64,000 nucleotides of DNA, taken from contig NC_015573.1 of NCBI RefSeq assembly GCF_000214705.1, positions 3,417,001-3,481,000 on the forward strand, in the 5' to 3' direction. This document shows positions 33,054-45,176 of this stretch, piece after piece. The notes below the pieces were generated by a model. The model saw nothing but the letters and a program-made list of their open reading frames with translations, was not told where the DNA came from and ran no database searches. The stretch comes from Desulfofundulus kuznetsovii DSM 6115. GTDB taxonomy: Bacteria; Bacillota; Desulfotomaculia; Desulfotomaculales; Desulfovirgulaceae. The first letter of the stretch is position 1, and the number at the start of each line of letters is the position of its first letter. The position numbers were made by a program, and so were the translations under genes.

Positions 33054-33302
33054 TTACGCTTCCTTATATTTTTTCCGCGTTGCTTCTCCTCCCCTCAAAT
33101 GCCGCTCGGCTTTATTCTGTTCCAGAATGGCCCTTACTTCCTGGGCCAGCTTTTTATTCAAAGAAGGCAGCCTTTCGGTCATGTCCTTGTGCACAGTGCT
33201 TTTGCTTACCTGAAACACCTGCGCTGCCTGGCGTACGGTGGCCCTGGTCTCCAGGATATAGGCGCAAATGTCCAGCACCCTTTTCTGGATGTATTCCTGC
33301 AT
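33054..33302 (-). CDS. spoIIID: Sporulation transcription factor SpoIIID
   Basis: 82 residues from ATG 33302, with GGGAGGTAG at good distance. MQEYIQKRVLDICAYILETRATVRQAAQVF followed by VSKSTVHKDMTERL is the SpoIIID helix-turn-helix, and the basic tail is typical. It acts in the mother cell as both activator and repressor of sigma-E genes. Confidence 0.95.
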   Translation of the reverse strand: MQEYIQKRVLDICAYILETRATVRQAAQVFQVSKSTVHKDMTERLPSLNKKLAQEVRAILEQNKAERHLRGGEATRKKYKEA

Positions 33303-33413
33303 TGCCCTACCTCCCCGGCTTGGTACCTGATAGAATATATATGCGCCGGGAGCAGGTAAATTGCCAAAAACCACGCGCCGGGCAGGACCGCAAGTGGTGC
33401 TACACAGATTCAG

Positions 33414-33486
33414 CCCCACTTTCCAACCTGGCCTGTTTTGGCTCCCGCTCGCTCCAGTGGTCCTCGCGGGCCAAACTAATGCTCAG
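33414..33486. repeat. Intergenic repeat, family B copy
   Basis: 33414-33465 matches 51837-51888 with about 86% identity (CCCCACTTTCCAACC, GGCCTGTT, CGCTCGCTCC). The right part, CCTCGCGGGCCAAACTA, matches 31583-31600. It abuts the 3' end of the spoIIQ-like gene. Confidence 0.6.
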
Positions 33487-33493
33487 CTTAAAG

Positions 33494-34225
33494 CTACCAG
33501 CGAATGTTTTCCACCAGGTACCCGGCCGGGTCCCGGGCAGCACCGTCTTTAAGCAGGGCAAATTCCAGCACTTTCCCCGACGGGGGCAGGGTGCCCAGGG
33601 GAGCCCGGGCGCTCAGGTGCTGCCCGGCCTTTACCTGGACTTCCCCCAAACCCCTGTAGACGGTCTGCCAGCCGTAACCGTGATCTATGGTGACTGTATA
33701 GCTCAGGGGAACCGGGCTGCTTGAAGTTTCCTCAACATTTTTTTTGCTAAACTCCCGGACGGCCGCCCCCGGCTGCACCGCCCTGACTGTCCCGGGGGCC
33801 GCCGCTTTTACCAGGGCTCCGGCACCGGCGCCAAAGGCCACCGACTGGTTGAATCTAAAGTCACCGTAGATTTCGGAGTAGCCCCTGCCGTAGGCCTGGA
33901 GAATCGGGCCGTCCACCGGGGCGTAAATCTTAAACCGGCCGCTGTCATCCCCGACCAGCTCTTTTCCGTCAGCTGGTTGAGTTGCTTTTAAAGGCTGGGA
34001 GTGCATCAACTGCACCCCCCGGTCTTTACCCGGAGCCGGTACGGGAACCGAACCTGTGGGCTGCCAGGTGTTCAGCATAGCCCAGATCAAAATCATCACC
34101 AGGGTAATAACGACGGTGCTTACCACCGCATAGCGCAGCCAGTTGCCCAGCAGCCACCGGCGCAGCCACCGGCGGTACTTTTCCACCGGATCCTGCTCGG
34201 AAAGGCGTTTACCAAACGGCCACAA
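33494..34225 (-). CDS. SpoIIQ-like degenerate M23 (LytM) protein
   Basis: 243 residues from TTG 34225, which has GGAG eight bases upstream; an in-frame TTG at 34243 gives six more. One membrane helix (AVVSTVVITLVMILIWAMLN) is near 35. The LytM-like domain (about 110-240) has VTIDHGYGWQTVYRGL, but the zinc ligands are altered: FNQSVAF stands where HxGxD is expected and LEFALL where HLHFE is expected. SpoIIQ is also a non-enzymatic LytM protein that bridges the forespore and mother cell with SpoIIIAH. Neighbours spoIID and spoIIID support this role. Confidence 0.8.
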   Translation of the reverse strand: MWPFGKRLSEQDPVEKYRRWLRRWLLGNWLRYAVVSTVVITLVMILIWAMLNTWQPTGSVPVPAPGKDRGVQLMHSQPLKATQPADGKELVGDDSGRFKIYAPVDGPILQAYGRGYSEIYGDFRFNQSVAFGAGAGALVKAAAPGTVRAVQPGAAVREFSKKNVEETSSSPVPLSYTVTIDHGYGWQTVYRGLGEVQVKAGQHLSARAPLGTLPPSGKVLEFALLKDGAARDPAGYLVENIRW

Positions 34226-34275
34226 CTTAATCACTCCTGCCAAAAGCTTTTAGGAGTATTGTGGCCATTTGGTCA

Positions 34276-35250
34276 TCAATTTATTCGGATGATCTCCACG
34301 CCGGTGTAGTAATGCTTCAGTATCCGGTCAAAAGTGTAACCGTGTTCGGCCAGACCCTTCGCCCCGTACTGGCACATGCCTACGGCATGGCCGTATCCCC
34401 GGGTGGTAATCTCCATCCGGTCTCCTTTTAAGGTCATGGTAAAATCGGTGGAACGCAGGCCCAGGCGGTCCCGTACCAGCGCAGCCGCCATCTTCTTTTC
34501 TCCAATGCGTACGGTTTTGGGACGGCCGGCGGGAGTCCGTTCCAGGACCTCCAGGGGGCTTTTTACTCCATCACCGGCACGGCCGCCGGCTGCTACCGGC
34601 AGCGCCTCCAGGCTCACGCCCAGAGCATGGTCCACCTGGGCCAGGGGCAGGCTTACCGTGCGCACGGGTTCAGGGTCGGCATCGTGGGGGCAGGGCACCC
34701 CCACCAGGTAGGGCAGGTCCGCCGACCATACTGCGGAGGCGCTTTCCGTGCCCCGCCCGCCGCAGGAGGCATGGTAGGCGGCGTCGATGAGCTGCCCTTC
34801 ATAGGTGAGAACCATGCCCCGGGTTTCATCGACCGCCTTTTTAATCTTGTAGTAGTACTCGTAATAACGGAGGGTGCCCCAGCGCCGGCGCATCTCCTCC
34901 CGGGAAATCCAGGCCTGCCCGTGGGTATGGTCATCGCAGACGTCGGCCCCGGGGTGATCGTTATTTATTACCCCGCCGGCAGTCAGCCGGCGCACGATAT
35001 AGGTGCGGGCGGCCACCGCCTGGGCCTTCAGGGCCTCTACGGGGAAGGCGGCCGGCATTTCGGCGGCCACCACCCCGGTGACGTATTCTTCCAGGGGGAT
35101 TTCCTCGATCCGTCCGGTGCTGTGGACGTAAAGGCGTACCCGGGTCTCCCTTTCCTGGATCCGGACCGGCGAAAGGTAGTTCACCAGCACGGGCAGGCCC
35201 ATGGTGAGGGACAACACCACGCAGATGAAGCCAAGCAGCAGCCTGCGCAC
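34276..35250 (-). CDS. spoIID: Stage II sporulation protein D (SpoIID), lytic transglycosylase
   Basis: 324 residues from GTG 35250, seven bases after GGGGAGG; GTG 35259 is also in frame. N-terminal membrane anchor (LLLGFICVVLSLTMGLPVLV). The catalytic region has LEEYVTGVVAAEMPAAFPVEALKAQAVAARTY, with Glu of the AAEMP motif, and later YHASCGGRGTESASAVW and RGYGHAVGMCQYGAKGLAEHG. It degrades septal peptidoglycan during engulfment. The gene follows atpC and precedes the spoIIQ-like gene. Confidence 0.95.
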   Translation of the reverse strand: MRRLLLGFICVVLSLTMGLPVLVNYLSPVRIQERETRVRLYVHSTGRIEEIPLEEYVTGVVAAEMPAAFPVEALKAQAVAARTYIVRRLTAGGVINNDHPGADVCDDHTHGQAWISREEMRRRWGTLRYYEYYYKIKKAVDETRGMVLTYEGQLIDAAYHASCGGRGTESASAVWSADLPYLVGVPCPHDADPEPVRTVSLPLAQVDHALGVSLEALPVAAGGRAGDGVKSPLEVLERTPAGRPKTVRIGEKKMAAALVRDRLGLRSTDFTMTLKGDRMEITTRGYGHAVGMCQYGAKGLAEHGYTFDRILKHYYTGVEIIRIN

Positions 35251-35377
35251 CGTCTCCACCTCCCCTGTCCACCTGTTGAAATTTATATGCTCCGGGCGCG
35301 GCGGACATGCCTTCGGGATCCGGACCGTACTTATCCCCCATTGTTGCCCAAAAATTTCCTGTTCATACCGGGCGGGC

Positions 35378-35434
35378 GTAATTATTCAGTAAAACTGTTA
35401 CCAACGGCACCATAGCAGGCCACTAAACATTTAC
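35378..35434. repeat. 57-bp relic of repeat family A
   Basis: Left arm GTAATTATTCAGTAAAACTG and right arm CACTAAACATTTAC are degenerate copies of the outer inverted repeats of the elements at 48535 and 59719. The GC-rich interior is almost gone. Confidence 0.45.
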
Positions 35435-35442
35435 AGGCGGGC

Positions 35443-35479
35443 AAAAACTAAAAGGTGGCAGAACTAACTGCCACCTTAA
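35443..35479 (-). terminator. Terminator of ATP synthase operon
   Basis: On the minus strand AAGGTGGCAG-TTAGTT-CTGCCACCTT is followed by TTAGTTTTT, 13 bases after the atpC stop. Confidence 0.85.
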
Positions 35480-35491
35480 ATTACCCCTCAA

Positions 35492-35893
35492 TTACGATAC
35501 CGCCTTCAACCGGGCCAGGGCGCGCTTCAAGGCCAGTTCGGCCCTGACCACGTCAATGTCCGGCGTTCTGGCAGCCAGCCGCTGTTCGGCCCTGGCTTTG
35601 GCCGCTTCGGCCCGCTCCCGGTCGATTTCGTCGTCCCGCTCTGCGGTACGGGCCAGGACGGTGACCCGGCTGTTCCGCACCTCGACAAACCCCCCGCTTA
35701 TCGCCACCTTGAAGGTCCTGCTATCCTCCTGGACCTTCATCACGCCGATCTTGAGGGCGCTGACCAGGGGAGCGTGGTCCGGCAGGAAGCCCAGTTCGCC
35801 TTCCACGCCCGGAACCACCACAAAGCGGACATCGCCGCTGTATACCTTGCGCTCGGGAGTGACAATTTCCAGGCGTTGGGTTTTTTCCGCCAT
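35492..35893 (-). CDS. atpC: ATP synthase epsilon subunit
   Basis: 133 residues from ATG 35893, two bases after the atpD stop, with GGGAAG upstream. Beta-sandwich domain: EIVTPERKVYSGDVRFVVVPGVEGELGFLPDHAPLV. C-terminal helical hairpin: DEIDRERAEAAKARAEQRL...ALKRALARLKAV. It is part of the central stalk of F1 and can inhibit ATP hydrolysis. Last gene of the operon. Confidence 0.95.
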   Translation of the reverse strand: MAEKTQRLEIVTPERKVYSGDVRFVVVPGVEGELGFLPDHAPLVSALKIGVMKVQEDSRTFKVAISGGFVEVRNSRVTVLARTAERDDEIDRERAEAAKARAEQRLAARTPDIDVVRAELALKRALARLKAVS

Positions 35894-35894
35894 T

Positions 35895-37301
<1,407 letters not shown>

Positions 37302-37355
37302 CTACTCCGTACCTCCTTCGCGCGAAGCTTGAGTTAGCCCGGGGAACGGTCACGG

Positions 37356-38222
37356 TTACTCCAGGGCCGCTGCTCCGCCGACAATTTCGGAAATTTCCTT
37401 GGTAATGGCGGCCTGGCGGGCCCGGTTCATGGACAGGGTCAGCCTGTCGATCATATCGCCAGCGTTCTTGGTGGCGTTGTCCATGGCGGTCATGCGGGCG
37501 CTGTGCTCGCTGGCCTTGGATTCCAGAAGGCCGTGAAAGACCATGTTCTCCACATACATGGGCAACAGCTCGGACAGCACCGCTTCGGCCGAAGGTTCAA
37601 ATATATACTCCACCCTGCCGGGCTTTCCTTCGCCGTTTTCCTGCCCCTCGGGAGGTTCCACGGGGAGGAGTTTGACCACCCTGGGCCGCTGCACCAGCAC
37701 GTTGACAAACTCGCTGTAGATGAGGTAGACGGCATCAAATTCCCCCGCCGCATATTTATCCATAACGTAGCGGGCAACCTCCTGGGCGTGGCTCAATTTA
37801 ATGGTTTCGCCCAGGCCCACGTACTGCTGGGCGATATTGTAACCCCGGCGGCGGAAGTAGTCGCGGCCTTTGCGCCCAACGCAGATCAGGCTCAGTTCCG
37901 CGCTGATGTTTTTTGTCTCCTGAACGGTCCTGCGGATCAGGTTGGCATTAAAACCGCCGCACAACCCCCTGTCGGCCGTGATGAGGACGTAGGCCACCCT
38001 TTTGGGCTCCCGTACCTCCAAAAGGGGGTGCTTAACCCCGGCCGCGGCGGTGGCCACCCGTCCCAGCACGTCTTTCATCCGGCGGGCGTAGGGCCTGGCC
38101 GACAGAACCTGCTCCTGGGCCCGGCGCATCTTGGCGGCGGAAACCGCCTTCATGGCCTTGGTGATCTGCTGGGTGCTCTTGATACTTTTAATACGCCGCC
38201 GCAAGTCCCGTAAACTTGGCAC
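37356..38222 (-). CDS. atpG: ATP synthase gamma subunit
   Basis: 288 residues from GTG 38222. N- and C-terminal helices of the rotor are typical ([36 protein letters not shown] and [38 protein letters not shown], each partly quoted). It joins beta subunits to the c-ring. Gap of 57 bases to atpD and 50 to atpA. Confidence 0.96.
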   Translation of the reverse strand: MPSLRDLRRRIKSIKSTQQITKAMKAVSAAKMRRAQEQVLSARPYARRMKDVLGRVATAAAGVKHPLLEVREPKRVAYVLITADRGLCGGFNANLIRRTVQETKNISAELSLICVGRKGRDYFRRRGYNIAQQYVGLGETIKLSHAQEVARYVMDKYAAGEFDAVYLIYSEFVNVLVQRPRVVKLLPVEPPEGQENGEGKPGRVEYIFEPSAEAVLSELLPMYVENMVFHGLLESKASEHSARMTAMDNATKNAGDMIDRLTLSMNRARQAAITKEISEIVGGAAALE

Positions 38223-38272
38223 TCTTTTTCACCACCTCGCGTCGCTACTACCGGAAGACCGGGAAGCGTTGA

Positions 38273-39832
<1,560 letters not shown>

Positions 39833-40375
39833 TTAACTTATTTGCCTGAGGTGCTCTCTCAATGCTGCCAGCCGGGTACGCAGGCTGCCGTCGATAACCC
39901 GGTCGCCAATGCGCACCACCACCCCGCCAATTAGCGCGGGGTCCACGCTGTATGCGGTCTGCACTTTCTTGCGGGTTATTTTGTTCAAAACTTCCCCCAG
40001 TTTTTTCTTTTCTTCTTTAGTCAGTTCGATGGCACTGGTTACTGCAGCTTTCACGATATTGCGGGCCCGGTCGGCCAGGCTGGAATAATGGGCCACAATA
40101 TCGCTTAAGAAGGCCTCCCGCTGCCTGTCTACCAGTAAAAAGAGGAAATTCTCGGTAACGGGGGAAATTTTGCCGGAAAAGATATTTTTCAGCACATCTT
40201 TCTTTTCCTGTGCAGTAATGCGGGGATGATAGAGCACCTTTTGGAATTCACGGGAATCGGCTATGACCTGTTCTACCGCCCTTAGCTCCTGCTCCACCTG
40301 ATCCACCAGGCCTTGCGCTTCCGCCAGGTCATAAAGGGCCTGGGCATAACGCTGCGCTACGGCCCCCTTTAACAT
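39833..40375 (-). CDS. atpH: ATP synthase delta subunit
   Basis: 180 residues. N-terminal helical domain ([17 protein letters not shown]) and C-terminal part ([36 protein letters not shown]) are typical for the peripheral-stalk OSCP/delta family. Start overlaps the atpF end by seven bases. Confidence 0.96.
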   Translation of the reverse strand: MLKGAVAQRYAQALYDLAEAQGLVDQVEQELRAVEQVIADSREFQKVLYHPRITAQEKKDVLKNIFSGKISPVTENFLFLLVDRQREAFLSDIVAHYSSLADRARNIVKAAVTSAIELTKEEKKKLGEVLNKITRKKVQTAYSVDPALIGGVVVRIGDRVIDGSLRTRLAALREHLRQIS

Positions 40376-40863
40376 GGCAGATCCCCCGTTTCTTTAATGA
40401 ATTCCTGGACCAGGCTGTGTTGAATTTCGGGGGTGATGGTCTGGTTGATGATCTTTTGGGCCACCAGGATGGACAGTGACGCCACCTGGTCGCGCAATTC
40501 TGCAACCGCCTTCTCCTTCTCCCGGGCAATTTCCTCAAGGGCGCTCTCCTTGATCCGTTGCGCCTCGGCCCTGGCTGCCTCAACAATCTCCTGGGCCTTT
40601 TCTTCACCGGCCTTGGTGGCCTGCTGGATGATGGCCTGGGCCTCTTCCCTCGCTTTTTGCATCTCAGCCAGGTATTGCTGGCGCAATGCCTCGGCCTGTT
40701 TCCGCTCTTCTTCGGCGGCGGCCACGTTATTGGCTATATATTGCTGGCGTTGTTCCAGAATATTGACGATGGGCTTGTAGACAACCAAACGAAGGAATAT
40801 GAGCAAAATGACAAAGTTAATGATCTGGGCCAGCAGGGTATGATTAATTCCCAGCGCTTCCAC
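40369..40863 (-). CDS. atpF: ATP synthase b subunit
   Basis: 164 residues from GTG 40863, well placed after AAGGAGGGG; an in-frame TTG at 40902 would add 13 residues that include the ribosome site and is unlikely. One membrane helix ([21 protein letters not shown]) is followed by a long charged coiled coil. Forms the peripheral stalk. Confidence 0.95.
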   Translation of the reverse strand: MEALGINHTLLAQIINFVILLIFLRLVVYKPIVNILEQRQQYIANNVAAAEEERKQAEALRQQYLAEMQKAREEAQAIIQQATKAGEEKAQEIVEAARAEAQRIKESALEEIAREKEKAVAELRDQVASLSILVAQKIINQTITPEIQHSLVQEFIKETGDLPC

Positions 40864-40965
40864 CGGTTCCCCTCCTTCCTTACTACCCGTTGCCGTGGAC
40901 AAAAGGAAGGCAATAGCAGGTAATGCAAAACCCGCTATGCCACCTTTTACCCACCGTTACCTGCG

Positions 40966-41253
<288 letters not shown>

Positions 41254-41275
41254 CTATATATGAGATGGGAAAAAC

Positions 41276-42016
41276 TTAATGTTCATGTTCCTTAACTACC
41301 TGAGAAATGTAGGCAATGGTGAGCATGGTAAAGATAAAGGCCTGGATAAACCCTACAAAGATACTGAAGGCCAGCCACACCACCGAAGGGATAAACCCGC
41401 CGAAGATAAAGGTGTTCAGTCCCAAAAGCCCCAGGAGAACCGCAATGAGAACCTCGCCGCCGTAGATGTTCCCGTATAGACGGAAGGCCAGGGTTACCGG
41501 TTTAGCCAGTTCTTCGACAATGGTAAGCGGCAGGAAGAAGGGAAATGGTTCCAGGAAGTGCTTGAAATGCCCGGCCCCTTTATAGCGGATCCCCATGAAC
41601 TGGACGAGGAAGAAAACCATTATGGCCATTCCGGCGGTGGTGTTCACGTCGGCGGTGGGCGACATCATGGTGGGAACCAGGCCCCAGAGGTTACTGAAGA
41701 GAAGGAAGATGAAGAGTGTAAAGATCAGGGACATCAGGCCCGCACCCTTCTTGGGGTCCATATTTTCGTAAACCAGGCCCCGTAAAAACTGGAAGATTTC
41801 CTCCACCATCAACTGGAGTTTACCCGGCCGTTTCATATTCATATTGCGGGTGGCCGAAACGGTGAAGAGGATCACCAGCAGCATGACGATCCAGGTCATC
41901 ACCAGTGTCTTGGGATTGAGGACAATATGGGTGTTGCCCAGGGTAAATTCCCATGGATGGTGGGGGAAACCCCAAACGTTTAATTCCTCGTGGACTTGTT
42001 CCAGGCTTTTCACCAA
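41276..42016 (-). CDS. atpB: ATP synthase a subunit
   Basis: 246 residues with five to six membrane helices. The essential Arg is in TLAFRLYGNIYGGE. Other conserved parts are LFSNLWGLVP and PLTIVEELAKP. It forms the ion path beside the c-ring. Confidence 0.97.
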   Translation of the reverse strand: MVKSLEQVHEELNVWGFPHHPWEFTLGNTHIVLNPKTLVMTWIVMLLVILFTVSATRNMNMKRPGKLQLMVEEIFQFLRGLVYENMDPKKGAGLMSLIFTLFIFLLFSNLWGLVPTMMSPTADVNTTAGMAIMVFFLVQFMGIRYKGAGHFKHFLEPFPFFLPLTIVEELAKPVTLAFRLYGNIYGGEVLIAVLLGLLGLNTFIFGGFIPSVVWLAFSIFVGFIQAFIFTMLTIAYISQVVKEHEH

Positions 42017-42019
42017 TTA

Positions 42020-42451
42020 TCACCTCCCTTCTTCTATCTTGGAAAACACTCCTCCCTCAGACCGGCTCAGGCGCGCCGCTCTGATGGCCGCGTCCACAGC
42101 GGTAATACAGGGGACGGCCAGAAGGCCCGCCCCCAGCCAGTATACATTTACATGGGCTACCCGGCCGGCCAGCAAAACCACCACCGCCACCAGCGCCAGG
42201 CGCATGATCAAACCCTGGCGCATGTAGCTGCGGGCGTCGCTCCTGTCCTGTAAGCCCAGGCGCTTGATCCGCAGGGCCAGGGAAATGGTGTTGTACAGCC
42301 CGGTGGCCAGGCCGAGAAAAAGGCCCCAGGCCAGGGAATCTCCCGGGTTGGCCGCAATGGCCAGGACCACCAGAGCCATCAACCCCCCGGTGATGCGGGT
42401 CGTGCGCTTTAACTGGTTATCCAGTTCGGGAACGGGTGGCAAGGAAGGCAC
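42020..42451 (-). CDS. atpI: ATP synthase subunit I (AtpI)
   Basis: 143 residues from GTG 42451 with four predicted membrane helices (GGLMALVVLAIAANP, WGLFLGLATGLYNTISL, LIMRLALVAVVVLLAG, WLGAGLLAVPCITAVDA). Matches ATP-synt_I proteins, which help c-ring assembly or Mg2+ supply. Three bases separate it from atpB. Confidence 0.85.
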   Translation of the reverse strand: MPSLPPVPELDNQLKRTTRITGGLMALVVLAIAANPGDSLAWGLFLGLATGLYNTISLALRIKRLGLQDRSDARSYMRQGLIMRLALVAVVVLLAGRVAHVNVYWLGAGLLAVPCITAVDAAIRAARLSRSEGGVFSKIEEGR

Positions 42452-42457
42452 AGGGCT

Positions 42458-42688
42458 CTACCCCCAGTTTTTGAAAAAACGTGACACGGTTTGGATGACC
42501 CCCCAGATGCCCGCGGCTACCCCCAAAAGGATGCCCGCCGTCATCAGCCAGGGCCCGGTATGTAACTGGTGATCCAGCCACCGGCCGGTGTAAAACCCGG
42601 TGGTAACCATGATGGCCATTTCCATGCCGATGGTGGTGGTAAGGGCCAGGGCCGCCAGGACACGGCCTCCCACCCGGCGCTCGCCCAT
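42458..42688 (-). CDS. AtpZ/AtpI-like small membrane protein
   Basis: 76 residues with two membrane helices (VLAALALTTTIGMEMAIMVT and MTAGILLGVAAGIWGVI) and a short GRWLDHQLHTGPWL loop, the AtpZ/AtpQ-type signature. First gene of the ATP synthase operon, with AAAGGTGA before the ATG. AtpZ and AtpI together have been proposed to act as a Mg2+/Ca2+ channel for the enzyme. Confidence 0.8.
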   Translation of the reverse strand: MGERRVGGRVLAALALTTTIGMEMAIMVTTGFYTGRWLDHQLHTGPWLMTAGILLGVAAGIWGVIQTVSRFFKNWG

Positions 42689-42844
42689 GGTATGTCACCT
42701 TTCCTGGTGCGGATGCGGCAACCTGTCACTTTTTGTCAGAAAAAATGTCGGCTGCGTTACACCCGTCACAAAGTTATTGTTCTACATAAAGTCGTTTATT
42801 CCTTCACCGCCTGAAGACTTTTTTCATGAGAAATAGTCCTGCAT

Positions 42845-43990
42845 TTACTCAAAAGGCTCCGGCGGTTCGTCACTCAGGCCGAAGTGGTACAGAATGGCCT
42901 GGCAGATGCGCCGGGAAGCCCGGCCGTCCCCGTAGGGGTTCACCGCTTCGGCCATCTGCCGGTAGCGGGCCGCGTCCTCCAGCAGGAGCCGGGTTTCGTT
43001 GAAAACCGCCTCCCGGGTTGTACCCACCAGGCGCACGGTACCGGCCCGGATGGCTTCGGGACGTTCGGTGGTGTTCCGCAGCACCAGTACCGGCTTGCCC
43101 AGGGCCGGGGCCTCTTCCTGCAAACCGCCCGAATCCGTAAGCACCAGGTAGCACCGGTTCATCAAATTAACGAAGGGCTGGTAGGAAAGGGGTTCGATGA
43201 GGTGCACCCGGGGCAGCTCCCCCAGCACCTCCTGCACCATCCCCCGCACCGCCGGGTTTTTGTGCACGGGAAAAACTACCTCCACATCGGGATAAAGGGC
43301 AACGATATCCCGCAGGGCCAGGTAAATTTCCCGCATGGGTTCGCCCAGGTTCTCCCGGCGGTGGGTGGTCACCAGCAGCACCCGCCGGCGCCGGTAGTCT
43401 ATGCCGGCCAGTCCGGGATCAATGAACCGGTAATCCGGGTCCACGGTGGCCAGCAGGGCGTCGATGACGGTATTTCCCGTGACAAAGATCTTTTCCGGGG
43501 CCACCCCTTCCCGCAGCAGGTTATCCCGGGCGGTGGCGGTAGGAGCAAAGTGCAGGTCCGTCACCACCGCCGTGAGGTGGCGGTTGATTTCCTCGGGAAA
43601 GGGGGAATACTTATCCCCCGTGCGCAGGCCCGCCTCCACGTGGCCCACCGGTATTTGAAAGTAGAAGGCGGCTAGAGCAGCCACAAAGGTGGTGGTGGTA
43701 TCGCCGTGCACCAGCACCAGGTCCGGCTTTTCTCTTGCCATGACCTGCTCCAGGCCATCCAGTGCCCGGCGGGTGATGTCGAAGAGGCTCTGGCCGGGCC
43801 TCATGATGCCCAGGTCGTGGTCGGGAGCAATCTGAAAAAGATGCAGCACCTGATCCAGCATTTCCCTGTGCTGGGCGGTGACGGCCACCCGGCAGAGGAG
43901 CCGGTCCGGGTGCCGCTGCAGTTCCTTGATCAGGGGGGCCATCTTGATGGCCTCCGGCCGGGTGCCGAAAACAGTGAGAACCTTGAGCAT
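42845..43990 (-). CDS. wecB: UDP-N-acetylglucosamine 2-epimerase (non-hydrolysing)
   Basis: 381 residues. Starts with VLTVFGTRPEAIKMAPLIKEL; also VHGDTTTTFVAALAAFY, VGHVEAGLRTGDKYSPFPEE, LTDSGGLQEEAPALGKPVLVLRNTTERPEA (quoted in part). These hold the UDP-sugar site and catalytic acids. It makes UDP-ManNAc for wall teichoic or surface polysaccharide. Lies upstream of atpZ, as mnaA does before atpI in Bacillus subtilis. No clear promoter was found in the 156 bases before atpZ. Confidence 0.95.
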   Translation of the reverse strand: MLKVLTVFGTRPEAIKMAPLIKELQRHPDRLLCRVAVTAQHREMLDQVLHLFQIAPDHDLGIMRPGQSLFDITRRALDGLEQVMAREKPDLVLVHGDTTTTFVAALAAFYFQIPVGHVEAGLRTGDKYSPFPEEINRHLTAVVTDLHFAPTATARDNLLREGVAPEKIFVTGNTVIDALLATVDPDYRFIDPGLAGIDYRRRRVLLVTTHRRENLGEPMREIYLALRDIVALYPDVEVVFPVHKNPAVRGMVQEVLGELPRVHLIEPLSYQPFVNLMNRCYLVLTDSGGLQEEAPALGKPVLVLRNTTERPEAIRAGTVRLVGTTREAVFNETRLLLEDAARYRQMAEAVNPYGDGRASRRICQAILYHFGLSDEPPEPFE

Positions 43991-44086
43991 AGTTTGTCTC
44001 CTTGGACTGGTAATTAAACGACAAATCCCCGCGGTTTAACTATATGCAGCTTATCCTTGAAATATAAGGGAGTAAATTCCATCCCC

Positions 44087-44695
44087 TCATCCCTTGCGGA
44101 AGTGCCCCCGGGGACCACCCACATTGTGAAAGGCGGAATTAAAGTTGCGGTACAGGGATTTATACTCCGCAATGCGGTGCCACTTTTTGATGAAACCCGG
44201 GGGCAGGTCCTCCCGCAAAACCACCTGGGACCAGCCACCGGGCAGGGGATAGGCGTAATAGGGCTTGTCCTTCGGCACGCCCCGGATGAAGATTACCTGG
44301 GGAACGATCCATTCCAGGCGGGCCAGGTAGACCCGGTGCATGCCGTCGCAGATGATGTTGAATACCGACCCGTCGGCCTCCACCGATTCCTCGATGACCG
44401 GCGGCAGGAGGTCCACCGGCTCGTCGTAACCGGCCAGGTAAAGGGTGACATACCCGTCGAGATGGAAAAGGTCGCACCCGTGGCGGGCCAGTTCCCACTT
44501 AAGCTCCCGCACCTTTTGCAGTTCGCCGGTGAGCACATATGATTGGGCCGGCGCCAGGTAATTGGTGTGAATTTTTTCCAGGGAGATGAAGACGTCCCGG
44601 TAGATGTAACAGTCCGGGTCGGTGAGCATGGTAACCCGGCGCAGTTTGTCCACAAGTTCCCCGGGTGTATGGCGTACCACTTTGGTTATTTCCAT
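44087..44695 (-). CDS. Unknown protein with ParB-like DGMHR motif
   Basis: 202 residues from ATG 44695, eight bases after AGAGGT. No signal or membrane segments. The central ESVEADGSVFNIICDGMHRVYLARLE resembles the DGxHRxxAA element of ParB/Srx-fold proteins, here with Met in place of the usual His or Asn. The rest (PPGFIKKWHRIAEYKSLYRNF) is not recognised. It may be a nucleotide-binding ParB-fold enzyme. It lies between wecB and the IS607 element, so it could be an old part of a polysaccharide locus or cargo. Confidence 0.5.
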   Translation of the reverse strand: MEITKVVRHTPGELVDKLRRVTMLTDPDCYIYRDVFISLEKIHTNYLAPAQSYVLTGELQKVRELKWELARHGCDLFHLDGYVTLYLAGYDEPVDLLPPVIEESVEADGSVFNIICDGMHRVYLARLEWIVPQVIFIRGVPKDKPYYAYPLPGGWSQVVLREDLPPGFIKKWHRIAEYKSLYRNFNSAFHNVGGPRGHFRKG

Positions 44696-44794
44696 GTACA
44701 AGTACCTCTGTTTCATTTTTGTTATCAACTTCTATCAAGTAGCGATAAAAGCGACAGCAAAAGCAGTTCACGCTCTCCGAGAGGCCGGGTATCC

Positions 44795-45176
44795 CCACCT
44801 GCCCGGCTGACGGGGCAGGTGGACCACGGGCTTCTGGAGTCCCGCCCGAAACAGTCACCGCCAAACCGGTACGTCATCCGGCAGACCCACAGACCCACCG
44901 TCTTTATCCAGCCTGACGGCTTCCAAACGGCGGGGTGGTTTTATCGCCCGAAGGCTCCCACCTGGAGGACAGGAACGGTTTGGCCGACCGGAATGCCGTT
45001 TCCCGTACATCCCAGTGCAGGCTACCCGGCAGTGCTCCGCTTTCCGTGTGATTAGCGTCATCGTTAAAGCCGCCCTCGCGTGCGGCCAAAAGCCAGCCGG
45101 CCGCACGTTCCAGCGGTCTTTCTCCCACCGGGCCAGCCCCTGCCCTTTCCCAGGAACATCCCGGGAGAATAAAGGA
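44795..45176 (-). ncRNA. Candidate omega RNA of IS607 TnpB
   Basis: About 380 GC-rich bases follow the tnpB stop without a coding frame. Paired segments include GTGCGGCCGGC with GCCGCAC and a final CCACCTGCCC/GGGCAGGTGG hairpin. By analogy with other TnpB loci this is the scaffold RNA. Expression is not known. Confidence 0.4.

Noticed and set aside
37503-38213. Plus-strand frame of 236 codons over atpG
   Set aside because: Antisense shadow of a clear ATP synthase gene.
42689-42844. Promoter of the ATP synthase operon
   Set aside because: No -35/-10 pair with acceptable spacing was found; the operon may be read from wecB or from a promoter I cannot recognise.
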